From: Bacillus sp. 522_BSPC
GTDB lineage: Bacteria > Bacillota > Bacilli > Bacillales > Cytobacillaceae
DNA: 64,000 nt
Direction: 5' to 3'
Assembly: GCF_001076885.1 (NCBI RefSeq)
Contig: NZ_JVDT01000077.1
Span: 1-64,000, forward strand
Shown: piece after piece, positions 35,309 to 45,081 of the stretch
How the letters are laid out: the number at the start of each line of letters is the position of its first letter
Position numbering within the stretch: position 1 is the first letter of the stretch
The notes under the pieces: generated by a model
The model's database searches: none
What the model was told of the DNA's origin: nothing
The model's input: the letters and a program-made list of their open reading frames with translations, nothing else
Made by a program: the position numbers and the translations under genes

Positions 35309-36136
35309 GTGCCAGAATTACCAGAAGTTGAGACGGTACGTAAAACGTTAAAACAATTAACGCAAAATAAAGTAATTAAGGAAGTTGTTGTGTCATGGGC
35401 AAAAATGATTAAAAAACCAGAAAATGTAGAAGAGTTTTCCGATGCATTAATTGGTCAAACCATCCTTGATGTAAAAAGACGAGGCAAATTCATTTTAATT
35501 GAAACAAATGATTTTACGATTGTTTCGCATTTGCGAATGGAAGGCAAATACGGTGTGTTTCAAGCTGGTGAACCCGTTGATAAACATACCCATGTTATTT
35601 TCTTTTTTGAAGATGGTTCTGAATTAAGATATAAGGATGTACGTAAATTTGGAACAATGCATTTATTTAAAAAGGGTGAGGAATTAAATGCCATGCCACT
35701 GTCTCAATTAGGTCCTGAACCATTTGATGCTGATTTTACGATTGCTAATTTTACAGAGCGATTATTAAAAACCAGCCGAAGCATAAAAACGGCATTATTG
35801 GATCAAAAAATTGTCGTTGGTTTAGGCAATATTTACGTAGATGAAGCATTGTTTCGAAGTGGCATTCATCCAGAGCGATTAGCAAATTCGTTAAAATCTG
35901 CCGAAATGGAGAAACTATATAAAGAGATTATTGCTACTTTATCGGAAGCTGTTGAAAAGGGTGGTAGTACGATTCGTTCTTATGTAAACACACAAGGGCA
36001 AATAGGAATGTTCCAGCTTGAACTATATGTATATGGCCGAAAAGGGCAAGACTGTAAAGTATGTGGACATACATTAGAAAGAATTATTGTCGGAGGAAGA
36101 GGAACTGTTTTTTGTCCTAATTGTCAAAAAAAATAA
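35309..36136 (+). CDS. mutM: Formamidopyrimidine-DNA glycosylase
   Basis: Fpg/MutM glycosylase of 275 residues that removes 8-oxoguanine and formamidopyrimidines and nicks the abasic site. After the initiator GTG the protein begins PELPEVETVR, with catalytic P2 and E3 (counting Met), and a conserved lysine near residue 57 in RMEGKYGVF. The helix-two-turn-helix region has LDQKIVVGLGNIYVDEALF, and the C-terminal zinc finger has four cysteines in CKVCGHTL and VFCPNC. It lies 75 bases after polA, the usual repair pair in Bacillaceae. Confidence 0.96.
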   Translation: MPELPEVETVRKTLKQLTQNKVIKEVVVSWAKMIKKPENVEEFSDALIGQTILDVKRRGKFILIETNDFTIVSHLRMEGKYGVFQAGEPVDKHTHVIFFFEDGSELRYKDVRKFGTMHLFKKGEELNAMPLSQLGPEPFDADFTIANFTERLLKTSRSIKTALLDQKIVVGLGNIYVDEALFRSGIHPERLANSLKSAEMEKLYKEIIATLSEAVEKGGSTIRSYVNTQGQIGMFQLELYVYGRKGQDCKVCGHTLERIIVGGRGTVFCPNCQKK

Positions 36137-36214
36137 AACAATAAATCTAAATTAACATTGGATGGGCTCTTTCCATATAGTATATTACTATTGATTTGGA
36201 AGGAGCTTATCTTT

Positions 36215-36850
36215 ATGGCCCAGGTGTTTTCTCTTTTATTAATAGCAATCGCTGTTAGCATCGATAGCTTTAGTGTTGGGTTTACTTATGGTCTGCGAAA
36301 AATGAAAATGCCCTTAAATTCTATCCTTATTATCGCCTGTTGTTCCGGTCTGACACTGCTTACAGCAATGTTGGTAGGTCATGTTATTTCAAGGATATTC
36401 TCCCCCTCGTTTGCAGAGAGTTTAGGTGGCATTATATTAATAATATTAGGTGGATGGATTCTTTACCAATATTTTAAGCCAAGCAAGGAAAAGGAAGTAT
36501 TAACAGAAGAAAAGAATATTATTAATTTTGAAATAAAATCTTTAGGTATCGTTATAAATATATTGAAGAAACCTTTGTCAGCCGACTTTGATAAATCGGG
36601 AACAATTACAGGGGTAGAAGCAGTTATGTTAGGCTTTGCTCTGTCTTTAGATGCCTTTGGCGCAGGAATTGGAGCTTCCATGCTAGGACTTCCTCCACTT
36701 TTTTTAACACTTTCCGTTATCTTTATGAGTACATCCTTTGTTTCGTTAGGGATTTATCTAGGTAAATTTCTGTCAGAAAAAAGTTATATGGATAAATTTT
36801 CTTTTATCCCAGGGATTATTTTAATTATTATTGGGATATTTAAACTCTAA
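36215..36850 (+). CDS. ytaF: Sporulation-associated membrane protein YtaF (MntP-like)
   Basis: Membrane protein of 211 residues with about six hydrophobic segments, two homologous halves and the pattern of the MntP/YtaF efflux-pump superfamily: AIAVSIDSFSVGFTYGLRKM near the start and LGFALSLDAFGAGIGASMLG in the second half. The ATG at 36215 follows GGAAGGAG; an upstream ATG at 36158 lacks a ribosome-binding site. YtaF is annotated as a sporulation membrane protein in Bacillus subtilis and lies between mutM and coaE there too. A metal ion substrate is inferred from the superfamily only. Confidence 0.9.
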   Translation: MAQVFSLLLIAIAVSIDSFSVGFTYGLRKMKMPLNSILIIACCSGLTLLTAMLVGHVISRIFSPSFAESLGGIILIILGGWILYQYFKPSKEKEVLTEEKNIINFEIKSLGIVINILKKPLSADFDKSGTITGVEAVMLGFALSLDAFGAGIGASMLGLPPLFLTLSVIFMSTSFVSLGIYLGKFLSEKSYMDKFSFIPGIILIIIGIFKL

Positions 36851-37011
36851 ATCGCTTGAAAAAATTAGCGAATAGGTTATATTTTCTAAGGTGGTGACCC
36901 TCCTTGGCGAATCGCCTTAGGAATTTCACCTATCTATTGCTTTATATATTTACAAAAGTGTTTGTTCATTTAATTTTGTTACATACTAAATTTAATAAGG
37001 CAGGTATTGTC

Positions 37012-37617
37012 ATGACATTAATAGTAGGCTTAACAGGGGGGATTGCGAGCGGCAAATCGACAATATCCTCCTATTATCAATCATTGCATATTCCGATTAT
37101 TGACGCTGATATCGAGTCTAGATTAGCTGTTGAAATAGGAGAACCAGCATATGTAGAAATTGTTGCTCATTTTGGTAAGGATATTCTTCATCAAGATGGT
37201 ACTTTAAATCGCCAAAAGCTTGGAGAAATTATTTTTTCGAATGAAGGGGAACGGGATGTGCTTAATAGTATCGTTCATCCTGATGTAAGAAGGAGAATGG
37301 ATGAAAAGCAAAGACAAGCCGTTAAGATGGGCGAAAAAATCGTAATTTTAGATATCCCATTACTATTTGAAAATAAATTAAACACAATGGTTGATCGAAC
37401 TATTTTAGTATATGTAGATCGAGATATCCAAATAGCAAGGTTAAGGAACAGAAATAATTTAAGCTATGAGCAGGCAGTTAATAGAATAAATGCGCAGATG
37501 CCTTTGCTGGAGAAAAAAGCTCTTGCTGATGAAGTAATTAATAATAATGGGACAATCGAAAATTCATTACAGCAAGCGAAGAATATTTTGGAAAAGTGGC
37601 ATGTTTTTCCTATCTGA
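37012..37617 (+). CDS. coaE: Dephospho-CoA kinase
   Basis: P-loop kinase of about 201 residues catalysing the last step of coenzyme A synthesis. The start at 37012 gives the canonical N-terminus MTLIVGLTGGIASGKST with the Walker A motif; a longer frame from 36904 would add 36 residues rich in hydrophobics without family support. Other motifs: IPIIDADIESRLAV and VILDIPLLFENKL, and RLRNRNNLSYEQAVNRI in the lid. The ribosome-binding site (AAGGCAGG) is moderate. Confidence 0.94.
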   Translation: MTLIVGLTGGIASGKSTISSYYQSLHIPIIDADIESRLAVEIGEPAYVEIVAHFGKDILHQDGTLNRQKLGEIIFSNEGERDVLNSIVHPDVRRRMDEKQRQAVKMGEKIVILDIPLLFENKLNTMVDRTILVYVDRDIQIARLRNRNNLSYEQAVNRINAQMPLLEKKALADEVINNNGTIENSLQQAKNILEKWHVFPI

Positions 37618-37725
37618 CATTAGGTTATAGGTGAAATTTAATATAATTACTTGTACAAGCCTTTAATTTTATATAATATGAAGATAAGTATATACATGGA
37701 ACAAAGAATTCGGAGCTGATATGAA

Positions 37726-38181
37726 ATGAGATGTCCTACCTGTCAACATAATAACACCCGTGTTCTTGATTCACGACCAGTTGATGAATATAAATCGATT
37801 CGTAGAAGAAGAGAGTGTGAAGCCTGTGGCAATCGATTTACAACTTTTGAAAAAGTAGAAGAGATTCCTTTGATTGTAGTGAAGAAAGAAGGAACACGTG
37901 AAGAATTTAGTAAGGATAAAATATTGCGTGGTTTAATTAGAGCATGTGAGAAGAGACCGGTTGCATTAAAACAACTGGAGGAAATTACTGCAGAAGTAGA
38001 GAAAGAGCTTCGAAGTAATGTTGCCTCAGAGATAAAGAGTGAAATAATTGGAGAAATGGTAATGGATCGCTTAGCAAAAGTTGACGAAGTGGCATATGTA
38101 CGGTTTGCTTCTGTTTATCGCCAGTTTAAAGATATAAATGTGTTTATTGACGAACTTAAAGAATTAATCAAAAAAGACTAG
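37726..38181 (+). CDS. nrdR: Transcriptional repressor NrdR
   Basis: NrdR of 151 residues, the ATP/dATP-sensing repressor of ribonucleotide reductase genes. The N-terminal zinc ribbon uses C3, C6, C31 and C34 (MRCPTCQHN and CEACGNRF). The ATP-cone (about 46-136) starts with [22 protein letters not shown]. It lies upstream of dnaB as in Bacillus subtilis, joining control of precursor supply to replication initiation genes. Length and motifs are complete. Confidence 0.96.
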   Translation: MRCPTCQHNNTRVLDSRPVDEYKSIRRRRECEACGNRFTTFEKVEEIPLIVVKKEGTREEFSKDKILRGLIRACEKRPVALKQLEEITAEVEKELRSNVASEIKSEIIGEMVMDRLAKVDEVAYVRFASVYRQFKDINVFIDELKELIKKD

Positions 38182-38346
38182 CGAATTTTATCCCTCTCTA
38201 TACGGACCATAAGACTCTCTCCTTTTGCTTAGGAGAATACGAGGAGTAAAGTTGGGAGATTGTTGTCCATAAAGATCCGATTGGTTCAACTATGGATGGG
38301 GGGAAAAACTCATTAATGAGTTTCACTTTATGGAAATGATTACTAA

Positions 38347-38376
38347 GGGAGCTGAAGATTTCTTTGGCTCTTTTTT
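38347..38376 (+). terminator. Possible terminator or attenuator before dnaB
   Basis: GGGAGCTGAA pairs with TTTGGCTCTT (with wobbles), followed by TTTTTT. It lies only about 50 bases before the dnaB start, so it may attenuate rather than fully separate nrdR and dnaB. Confidence 0.6.
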
Positions 38377-38426
38377 GCCTTTCAACTCCTTTGATGGAAA
38401 TAGAATGTAAGGAAGGGGGACTTAAT

Positions 38427-39845
38427 ATGTCTCAGCACTGGCAAGACCTACTTCCCGTCGACAGATATCGAGTAGCTGTGAATGGACTCTTAAGTGATTA
38501 TGATCGAAAAACAATCACATTCTTGTATCAACCATTAATTGGGACACAGTGTTTAGCTTTATACATGACTTTATGGGCTGAAGTAGAAGAAAATCGCTTG
38601 TGGTCCATGACAAATACACATCATAGCTTAATGAATTTCATGAGCTGTGGTTTAAATGATATATATGAAGCAAGACTAAAGCTAGAGGGAATTGGTCTTT
38701 TAAAAACGTATTTAAAGAAGGAGGATGGCAATCGCTCGTTTATTTATGAATTGCAGCCACCTTTATCGCCAGCACAATATTTTCTCGACGGAATGTTAAA
38801 TGTTTATTTATATCGAAAAATTGGAAAAGCACAATATAGCAGATTGAAGAAATTCTTTTCCGATGAAAAAATTGTTGATCCAAGTTTTCAGCTTGTAACA
38901 AAAGGTTTTCAAGAGGTATTTATGTCTGATCATGGAAGTGCTGTTCGGGCAATACATGAATTAGAGGATGAAGAAGAGACTGACCAAACCTATATTGGAA
39001 GAGAAGAGCAGACTGGAATTCAAATTACGAAGGTGGATTTTGATTTTGAACTACTCTATGCAGGAATACACGATTCTTTACTTTCGAAAAAAGCCTTTAC
39101 CAAAAAGGTGAAGGAAGCGATACAAAATCTTGCCTTTATCTATGGAATTGACCCCATTCAAATGAAGAATATCGTTATCAGTGCAATTAATCAACAGGAT
39201 GAGATTGATATGGAAGAATTAAGAATAGCTGCTCGTGATTGGTATCAATTTCAGCATAACGATTTGCTGCCAATGTTAGTTGACCGAAAACAGCCGCAGA
39301 AAGATTATTCGTCTATGGATGCACCAAAATCAAAAGAGGAAGAATTAATCTATTATTTAGATCATACTTCTCCTCGTGAAGTATTAAAAGATATTTCAGG
39401 AGGTGCTGAACCATCTAAAACGGATTTGCAAATAATCGAAGAAATTATGTTTTCACAAAAGCTCTTACCTGGAGTAATAAATGTGCTTATTCAATATGTT
39501 ATGCTAAAAACAGATATGAAATTAACGAAAGGTTATATAGAAAAGATAGCTGGTCAATGGGTAAGAAAGAATATTCGTACGGTGAAGGATGCAATGGATT
39601 TAGCGAAAAAGGAACATAAGCAATATATGGAATGGGCGCAAGGTAAAAAAAATCAACAATCAAAGTCAACTCGTCGCAAAGCAATTCGTACAGAAAAAAT
39701 TCCAGAATGGTTTGGACAACAAGATCAGGGGAATGAAGAAGCAAATAAAACAGCAGAACAGAATCAAGATAATGCAGCAAGCGACAAAGACTTGGAGCAG
39801 AAGAAAAGAGAGCTGGAAGAACGCATAAAAAAATTAAAAAAATAG
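38427..39845 (+). CDS. dnaB: Replication initiation / helicase-loading protein DnaB
   Basis: Bacillus-type DnaB, 472 residues, a membrane-associated primosome protein that works with DnaD and DnaI to load the replicative helicase at oriC and restart sites; it is not the helicase itself. The start at 38427 follows AAGGAAGGGGGA and gives MSQHWQDLLPVDRYRV; an upstream ATG at 38364 lacks a ribosome-binding site. Two DnaB/DnaD-like domains are recognisable, the second around residues 300-410, and a charged C-terminal tail ends in a short coiled-coil-like stretch. It runs into dnaI. Confidence 0.94.
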   Translation: MSQHWQDLLPVDRYRVAVNGLLSDYDRKTITFLYQPLIGTQCLALYMTLWAEVEENRLWSMTNTHHSLMNFMSCGLNDIYEARLKLEGIGLLKTYLKKEDGNRSFIYELQPPLSPAQYFLDGMLNVYLYRKIGKAQYSRLKKFFSDEKIVDPSFQLVTKGFQEVFMSDHGSAVRAIHELEDEEETDQTYIGREEQTGIQITKVDFDFELLYAGIHDSLLSKKAFTKKVKEAIQNLAFIYGIDPIQMKNIVISAINQQDEIDMEELRIAARDWYQFQHNDLLPMLVDRKQPQKDYSSMDAPKSKEEELIYYLDHTSPREVLKDISGGAEPSKTDLQIIEEIMFSQKLLPGVINVLIQYVMLKTDMKLTKGYIEKIAGQWVRKNIRTVKDAMDLAKKEHKQYMEWAQGKKNQQSKSTRRKAIRTEKIPEWFGQQDQGNEEANKTAEQNQDNAASDKDLEQKKRELEERIKKLKK

Positions 39846-39860
39846 GTGGTGAATCAAAGG

Positions 39861-40790
39861 GTGGAAAGGATTAATGATACGTTAAAGAAGTTTGGGGCAG
39901 GTAATAATTTTCAGGAACGTTACCGTGCGATGAAACAGGAAGTACTTACACACCCTGATGTGAGAGCCTTTTTACGCGAGCATGAAGATGAGTTGACTTC
40001 CAATGCGGTAGATGTGGGAATGATGAAATTATATGAATATGCTAATCAAAGCAAGGCTTGTAATAAGTGCCCAAGCCTTCAAGGTTGTGTGAATATGATG
40101 CAGGGTTATCATCCGAGTCTAGTTGTTATCAGGGGGAATATTGAGATTCAATATGACCGCTGCCCAAGGAAGCTCCAAGAGGATAACCAAAAGAAAAAAG
40201 AAAAATTAATCCAAAGTTTATATGTGCCCAAGGACATTTTAGAAGCATCTTTTGACAGGCTGGACATAGAAGGAGAAAGAATGGAAGCGGTAGATGCAGC
40301 TATTCGATTTGTAGAGGAGTATAAACCTGGTCAAAGACAAAAGGGAATATACTTTTACGGTGAATTTGGAGTGGGTAAATCCTATATTTTAGGATCCATT
40401 GCAAACGAACTTTCTCAAAAGCAAATTTCTTCTATGATCGTATATGTTCCTGAATTATTTAGGGAAATGAAAAGCTCGATTGCTAATAGTACATTAAATG
40501 ACAAAATCGAAAGCATCAAAAGGGAGCCGATTTTAATGCTGGATGATATTGGTGCAGAAACAATGTCTAGTTGGATTCGAGACGAGGTATTAGGACCAAT
40601 CTTACAGTTTAGGATGTTAGAGAATTTACCGACTTTATTTACATCTAATTTTGACTTTAGTGGACTAGAGCATCATCTTACCTACTCTCAAAGAGGAGAA
40701 GAGGAAAAGATGAAAGCAATGAGAGTAATGGAAAGAATTCGTTACTTATCTACACCGATTCATGTAAAAGGTAAAAATAAGCGGATATAA
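39861..40790 (+). CDS. dnaI: Primosomal helicase loader DnaI
   Basis: AAA+ ATPase of about 309 residues that delivers the DnaC helicase to DNA. The GTG at 39861 is preferred, as AGGTGG sits 9-11 bases before it; a GTG at 39846 directly after the dnaB stop is the alternative. The N-terminal helicase-binding domain carries cysteines in CNKCPSLQGC and CPRK for zinc. The ATPase domain has Walker A GEFGVGKS and Walker B ILMLDDIGAE, and ends with the sensor region HLTYSQRGEEEKMKAMRVMERI. Coupled to dnaB. Confidence 0.95.
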   Translation: MERINDTLKKFGAGNNFQERYRAMKQEVLTHPDVRAFLREHEDELTSNAVDVGMMKLYEYANQSKACNKCPSLQGCVNMMQGYHPSLVVIRGNIEIQYDRCPRKLQEDNQKKKEKLIQSLYVPKDILEASFDRLDIEGERMEAVDAAIRFVEEYKPGQRQKGIYFYGEFGVGKSYILGSIANELSQKQISSMIVYVPELFREMKSSIANSTLNDKIESIKREPILMLDDIGAETMSSWIRDEVLGPILQFRMLENLPTLFTSNFDFSGLEHHLTYSQRGEEEKMKAMRVMERIRYLSTPIHVKGKNKRI

Positions 40791-40831
40791 AAAATTTATA
40801 CTAGATGTTTATAAGTGTAAGGAGTAGTGTT

Positions 40832-41143
40832 GAGTTGACGGAAATTTCGAATGCAGAAAAATTACTGATAAAGCGTTATAATCAATTTCTTTTCTTTGTA
40901 TCCATCACTATTTTGCTATTGTTAATCCCATTTTTTCTCTCGTTTTATAGCCCGGGAATTTATAAAATAATCTTGGCATTATTGGTATTCGGATTAACTT
41001 ATACGTATGTTACAAAAAATAGAAGGTTACTTGCATACGTAAGAAATCTTTGCGAAAAACGATCCATTTCTTTACAAGTGATGTATATAAGATACATTAT
41101 TGTGTATGTCATTATAGTAGGAGCAATCGTATTCTTTTTGTGA
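40832..41143 (+). CDS. Small membrane protein, unknown
   Basis: Predicted protein of about 104 residues. I do not recognise the family. A TTG at 40832 follows GTAAGGAG with suitable spacing; an ATG at 40805 is the alternative. Three hydrophobic segments are visible: FLFFVSITILLLLIPFFL, YKIILALLVFGLTYTYV and YIIVYVIIVGAIVFFL, with basic residues between the second and third. It lies 41 bases after dnaI and is followed by a good terminator, so it is probably cotranscribed with dnaB-dnaI. No catalytic motif is seen. Confidence 0.6.
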   Translation, partial: ELTEISNAEKLLIKRYNQFLFFVSITILLLLIPFFLSFYSPGIYKIILALLVFGLTYTYVTKNRRLLAYVRNLCEKRSISLQVMYIRYIIVYVIIVGAIVFFL

Positions 41144-41162
41144 ATTTGGATATTACGAACGA

Positions 41163-41196
41163 AGACAGACTAATTAAAAGTCTGTCTATTTTTTTA
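41163..41196 (+). terminator. Intrinsic terminator after the dnaB-dnaI operon
   Basis: AGACAGACT pairs perfectly with AGTCTGTCT around a 7-base loop, followed by ATTTTTTT. Confidence 0.88.
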
Positions 41197-41336
41197 GAAA
41201 AGGCAATTCCTATATATTGTAAGCATATATTACGATAACGGACATACTCCGATGATTTTCCTTATTTTATAGTCTATTTTCTCTCTATCCCCCATATATA
41301 TGGAATCGAGGACTTCTTTATAAAGGGGGGATACGG

Positions 41337-42182
41337 TTGATCGAAATTCAATTTCAATCTGAAAAAGATGCAAAGAAATTTTTGCGTTTAATGAATAAAC
41401 AGGTAAAACCTGCTGAGTCGATTGAAAGAATAAGTGATGACAATAGTGGAAATGTCGTTAAAATAGATGGAAGCAGTCAGGTAGTGCAAAAATGCTTAAC
41501 TGCTTTTATCTTGCATATTAAAACAGATGATTGGGCAAAAGAAATATTACAAAATCGTTATTTCTATATGGATGAATTAGAACAACGCAGTATATTAGAA
41601 CTTCTTCATAGTTTAATAGAAGAAGAGCGTGAAGGACTAGCAAATATAACAAAAGATATAAATATAAAAGCATGTCTTGCAGAAAGTATGAATAATTTTA
41701 TGGTGGAAACACATCATGCATTTTCTTTTGATTCATTTGTGACCTTTCGATTAAAGGCTTTTTTTGAAAAGCTACTAAAATACATAGAATTATCGATTGA
41801 TGAGTACAAAATGGAACAAGAATATCAGGTGTTTATTCATAGCTTACGAAATTCCCTTTCTAAAAAAACTGCAAAAGTGAATCATATTCATGTTTTAGTT
41901 GACTTAGAAATCCAGTTTTTTGATACCGAATATCAAGAGATTCCCCAACAGGAATTAATGATGTTGTATGAGCAAAGAAGTTTAGCTTCTTCTCCCTATT
42001 ATATTGACCCATATTCTTTAGGACCACTGCTGGCAATTGCTCCGAAAACAATCTATTTATATACTGAAGATAGGGAGTTGCCTATTGTGCGAACAATTTT
42101 AAACATTTTTGAAGAGAGAGTACAGCTTCTTGAAAAGGGTCATTTTTTCCTAAGAATAAACACTCAAACAGAAATAAAATAA
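41337..42182 (+). CDS. ytxC: YtxC-like protein
   Basis: Protein of 281 residues matching the YtxC family of spore formers, annotated as a putative sporulation protein. It starts with TTG behind AAAGGGGGG. There is no signal peptide or membrane segment; the sequence is helical, with a central FVTFRLKAFFEKLLKYIELSIDEY segment. Position between dnaI and thrS agrees with Bacillus subtilis. The function is not established. It has its own upstream region after a terminator. Confidence 0.85.
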   Translation: MIEIQFQSEKDAKKFLRLMNKQVKPAESIERISDDNSGNVVKIDGSSQVVQKCLTAFILHIKTDDWAKEILQNRYFYMDELEQRSILELLHSLIEEEREGLANITKDINIKACLAESMNNFMVETHHAFSFDSFVTFRLKAFFEKLLKYIELSIDEYKMEQEYQVFIHSLRNSLSKKTAKVNHIHVLVDLEIQFFDTEYQEIPQQELMMLYEQRSLASSPYYIDPYSLGPLLAIAPKTIYLYTEDRELPIVRTILNIFEERVQLLEKGHFFLRINTQTEIK

Positions 42183-42224
42183 GATTTTTATCTCCCCTTG
42201 ATTTTATGTTTAGAAAAGCATATA

Positions 42225-42510
42225 ATAACGTACATAAATTAACTATAACTTATACATGTATTGATAAGGACAATAGTTTTCTTGTACGGTTTAAAGAGAG
42301 GGAAGGATGCTGGGAACTTCCTAACACGATGAGATTACTTACCACCTTTAAACTTCAGTCAGGAACAGGGAACCTAAGTAATGACTGGCGGTCTCAGCAG
42401 CCGTTATCTGTTTAAACTAAAGTCAGACAATGGATTGTCTGAGAATTAGGGTGGAACCACGTGTTTATATTTATAAAACTCGTCCCTTCGCATAGGGATG
42501 GGTTTTTTTG
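42225..42510 (+). promoter_or_regulatory. T-box riboswitch of thrS
   Basis: Typical T-box leader. Stem I base GTTTAAAG (42289-42296) pairs with CTTTAAAC (42346-42353); AGAGAGGGAAGGATG and the GGGAACTTCC segment follow. The likely specifier is ACC (Thr) at 42341-42343. The conserved T-box AGGGTGGAACCACG is at 42448-42461. The terminator CTCGTCCCT with AGGGATGGG and a T7 run lies at 42479-42510. Uncharged tRNA-Thr would stabilise the antiterminator and allow thrS expression. Confidence 0.93.
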
Positions 42511-42571
42511 CGTTCAATCGGTTCTTATCGTACATGAAAAGCTTAATGGCGAGAATGAAGGAGGAAGTTTT

Positions 42572-44509
42572 ATGTCAGATCTAATTAACATTACATTTCC
42601 AGATGGAGCGGTAAAGGAGTTTCCAGTAGGGACAACAACAGAAGATATTGCCGGTTCCATTAGCCCAGGGTTAAGAAAAAAAGCACTTGCAGGAAAAATA
42701 AATGGTTCATTATATGATTTGAAAAGACCAATTTTAGAAGATGCTTCTTTTGAAATTGTTACACCTGATAGCCCGGATGCACTAGAAATTTTGCGTCATA
42801 GCACTGCACACTTAATGGCACAAGCAATTAAACGTATCTATGGAAATGTAAAGCTTGGTGTAGGTCCAGTTATCGAAAATGGGTATTATTATGATATTGA
42901 TTTAGAGCAATCATTAACACCAGAAGATTTACCGGCTATTGAAAAGGAAATGAAGAAAATAATCAATGAAAATCTGGAGATTGTTCGTAAAGAAGTAAGC
43001 AGAGCGGAAGCGATTGAGCTTTTTAAAGAAATGGATGACGAATATAAGCTAGAATTAATTGATGCAATCCCAGAAGATGAAACGGTAACACTTTATCAAC
43101 AAGGTGAATTCGTTGATCTATGTCGTGGTGTACATGTTCCTTCAACTGGAAAACTAAAAGAGTTTAAATTACTAAATATTGCTGGGGCTTATTGGAGAGG
43201 AAATAGCGATAATAAAATGCTTCAGCGTATTTATGGAACTGCATTCTTTAAGAAGAATGAGTTAGAGGAGCACTTACGATTTTTAGAAGAGGCGAAGGAA
43301 AGAGATCATCGTAAAATTGGGAAAGAATTAGATTTATTTATGACTTCTCAAAAAGTGGGACAAGGCCTACCGCTATGGCTTCCAAAAGGTGCAACAATCA
43401 GACGCATTGTAGAGCGCTATATAGTAGACAAGGAAGAAAGATTAGGCTATAACCATGTATATACACCGATTATGGGTAGTGTAGACCTGTACAAGACCTC
43501 TGGTCACTGGGATCATTATCAAGAGGATATGTTCCCAGTAATGGAAATGGATAATGAACAGTTAGTGCTTCGTCCAATGAACTGTCCACATCATATGGTT
43601 GTTTATAAAAATGATATTCACAGCTATCGCGAATTGCCAATTCGTATCGCAGAGCTTGGAACAATGCATCGTTATGAAATGTCAGGTGCATTATCTGGAT
43701 TACAGCGTGTTCGTGGAATGACATTAAATGATGCGCATATCTTTGTAAGACCAGACCAAATTAAAGATGAATTCAAACGTGTCGTAAACTTAGTATTAGA
43801 AGTATATAAAGATTTCGATATTACAGATTACTCATTCCGACTATCTTATCGTGATCCAGCAGATACTGAAAAATATTTTGATGACGATGAAATGTGGGAT
43901 AAAGCACAAAGCATGCTGAAAGGGGCAATGGACGACCTAGGTCTAGATTATTTTGAAGCAGAAGGAGAAGCTGCATTCTATGGTCCTAAATTGGATGTGC
44001 AAGTGAAAACAGCTTTAGGAAAAGATGAGACATTATCTACTGTGCAATTGGACTTCTTATTGCCTGAGCGCTTTGATTTAACATATGTTGGGGAGGATGG
44101 AAAACAACATCGTCCAGTTGTTATCCATAGAGGAGTAGTATCTACAATGGAACGCTTTATTGCATTCCTTATCGAAGAATACAAAGGGGCATTCCCAACT
44201 TGGTTATCGCCAGTGCAAGTACAAGTGATTCCTGTATCACCTTCTGTACACTTTGACTATGCAAAAGAAGTACAAGAAAACTTACAAAGACACGGTATCC
44301 GTGTAGAGCTTGACGAACGTGATGAAAAAATCGGCTACAAAATCCGTGAGGCGCAAATGAAAAAAATCCCTTACATGCTAGTAGTCGGAGATAAAGAAGT
44401 AGAAGACAAAGCCGTAAATGTCCGCAAATACGGAGAACAAAAATCAGAAACAGTTTCTTATGTAGACTTCTTGGAAAAATTAACGCAAGAAGTAAAATTT
44501 TCTAACTAA
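42572..44509 (+). CDS. thrS: Threonine--tRNA ligase
   Basis: Class II threonyl-tRNA synthetase of 645 residues. The start at 42572 follows AAGGAGGAAG and gives a normal N-terminal TGS domain (about 1-65), then the editing/SAD domain (about 70-240), catalytic core with [12 protein letters not shown] (zinc-binding cysteine) and motif 2 and 3 segments, and the anticodon-binding domain (about 540-640). The frame upstream to 42461 is T-box leader and not coding. Controlled by the T-box above. Confidence 0.97.
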   Translation: MSDLINITFPDGAVKEFPVGTTTEDIAGSISPGLRKKALAGKINGSLYDLKRPILEDASFEIVTPDSPDALEILRHSTAHLMAQAIKRIYGNVKLGVGPVIENGYYYDIDLEQSLTPEDLPAIEKEMKKIINENLEIVRKEVSRAEAIELFKEMDDEYKLELIDAIPEDETVTLYQQGEFVDLCRGVHVPSTGKLKEFKLLNIAGAYWRGNSDNKMLQRIYGTAFFKKNELEEHLRFLEEAKERDHRKIGKELDLFMTSQKVGQGLPLWLPKGATIRRIVERYIVDKEERLGYNHVYTPIMGSVDLYKTSGHWDHYQEDMFPVMEMDNEQLVLRPMNCPHHMVVYKNDIHSYRELPIRIAELGTMHRYEMSGALSGLQRVRGMTLNDAHIFVRPDQIKDEFKRVVNLVLEVYKDFDITDYSFRLSYRDPADTEKYFDDDEMWDKAQSMLKGAMDDLGLDYFEAEGEAAFYGPKLDVQVKTALGKDETLSTVQLDFLLPERFDLTYVGEDGKQHRPVVIHRGVVSTMERFIAFLIEEYKGAFPTWLSPVQVQVIPVSPSVHFDYAKEVQENLQRHGIRVELDERDEKIGYKIREAQMKKIPYMLVVGDKEVEDKAVNVRKYGEQKSETVSYVDFLEKLTQEVKFSN

Positions 44510-44749
44510 GTTAGCATAGATTTTTATGAAGTAGCATTCTTATGACTTAGTTTTCATGGATCTTAGGATAAGGTTCAGAGGGAATGGACGTCTGCCAGAA
44601 AGCAAAAAACAAACGAACTTCTGTCGTTTTAAAGGTTGTAAAGTCCGAATTTCGTTCCATATTCCTAGCTTTTCTGAATTTATGCATAAAAAGTATTGCA
44701 TTGAATCAATTATTTTGATAAAATTTTTCTCGTTGTGATATTTCTTTCG

Positions 44750-44779
44750 TTGACTTACAGTTATCATTTGTGATATAGT
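44750..44779 (+). promoter_or_regulatory. SigA promoter of the infC operon
   Basis: TTGACT (44750-44755), 18-base spacer, TATAGT (44774-44779). Transcription would start near 44786, giving a leader of nearly 300 bases. Confidence 0.7.
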
Positions 44780-44785
44780 TACTAA

Positions 44786-44940
44786 GGTAAATTGAATACG
44801 AGTTTGAGGAAAAGAAGAAGCACCCGCTTCTCACCTGATTGACACAGATTCCAAGTAGTTAACAGGTATTACGTAAAACATTTTAGGTATTACTTTTGTT
44901 TCGTAAGTGTGGGTGAATTGTTCATCCACACTTTTTTATT
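44786..44940 (+). promoter_or_regulatory. L20-type ribosomal protein leader with attenuator
   Basis: In Bacillus, L20 binds the infC-rpmI-rplT leader and causes termination. The leader here has a GAAGC-ACCC-GCTTC hairpin near 44815, repeats of AGGTATTAC (44870 and 44885 region), and a strong terminator: AGTGTGGGTGAA pairs with TTCATCCACACT (12 pairs), then TTTTTT, at 44905-44937. The remaining bases up to 45081 hold the distal leader. Class assigned by position and structure. Confidence 0.82.
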
Positions 44941-45081
44941 TGGATGATAAAGATTACAAAGCCTACGATGTCAACTTGAGAGTCAAGTGTCAATTAGTAT
45001 CTAAGCTAGAGAAGGTGACCTAGAATAGATTATTCTTGACCCGAACGTTGTATTCGTCATTAACCTTGGAGGTGTTTAACT

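Noticed and set aside
38364-38426. Longer dnaB start
   Set aside because: The added 21 residues overlap the T-run of a probable terminator and have no ribosome-binding site; the start at 38427 has AAGGAAGGGGGA.
42206-42415. 69-codon frame upstream of thrS
   Set aside because: It runs through stem I and the specifier region of the T-box leader, so the sequence is constrained as RNA and not as protein.
44556-44738. 60-codon frame and an opposite-strand frame between thrS and infC
   Set aside because: No ribosome-binding site, atypical composition, and located in the gap before the infC promoter. No family recognised.
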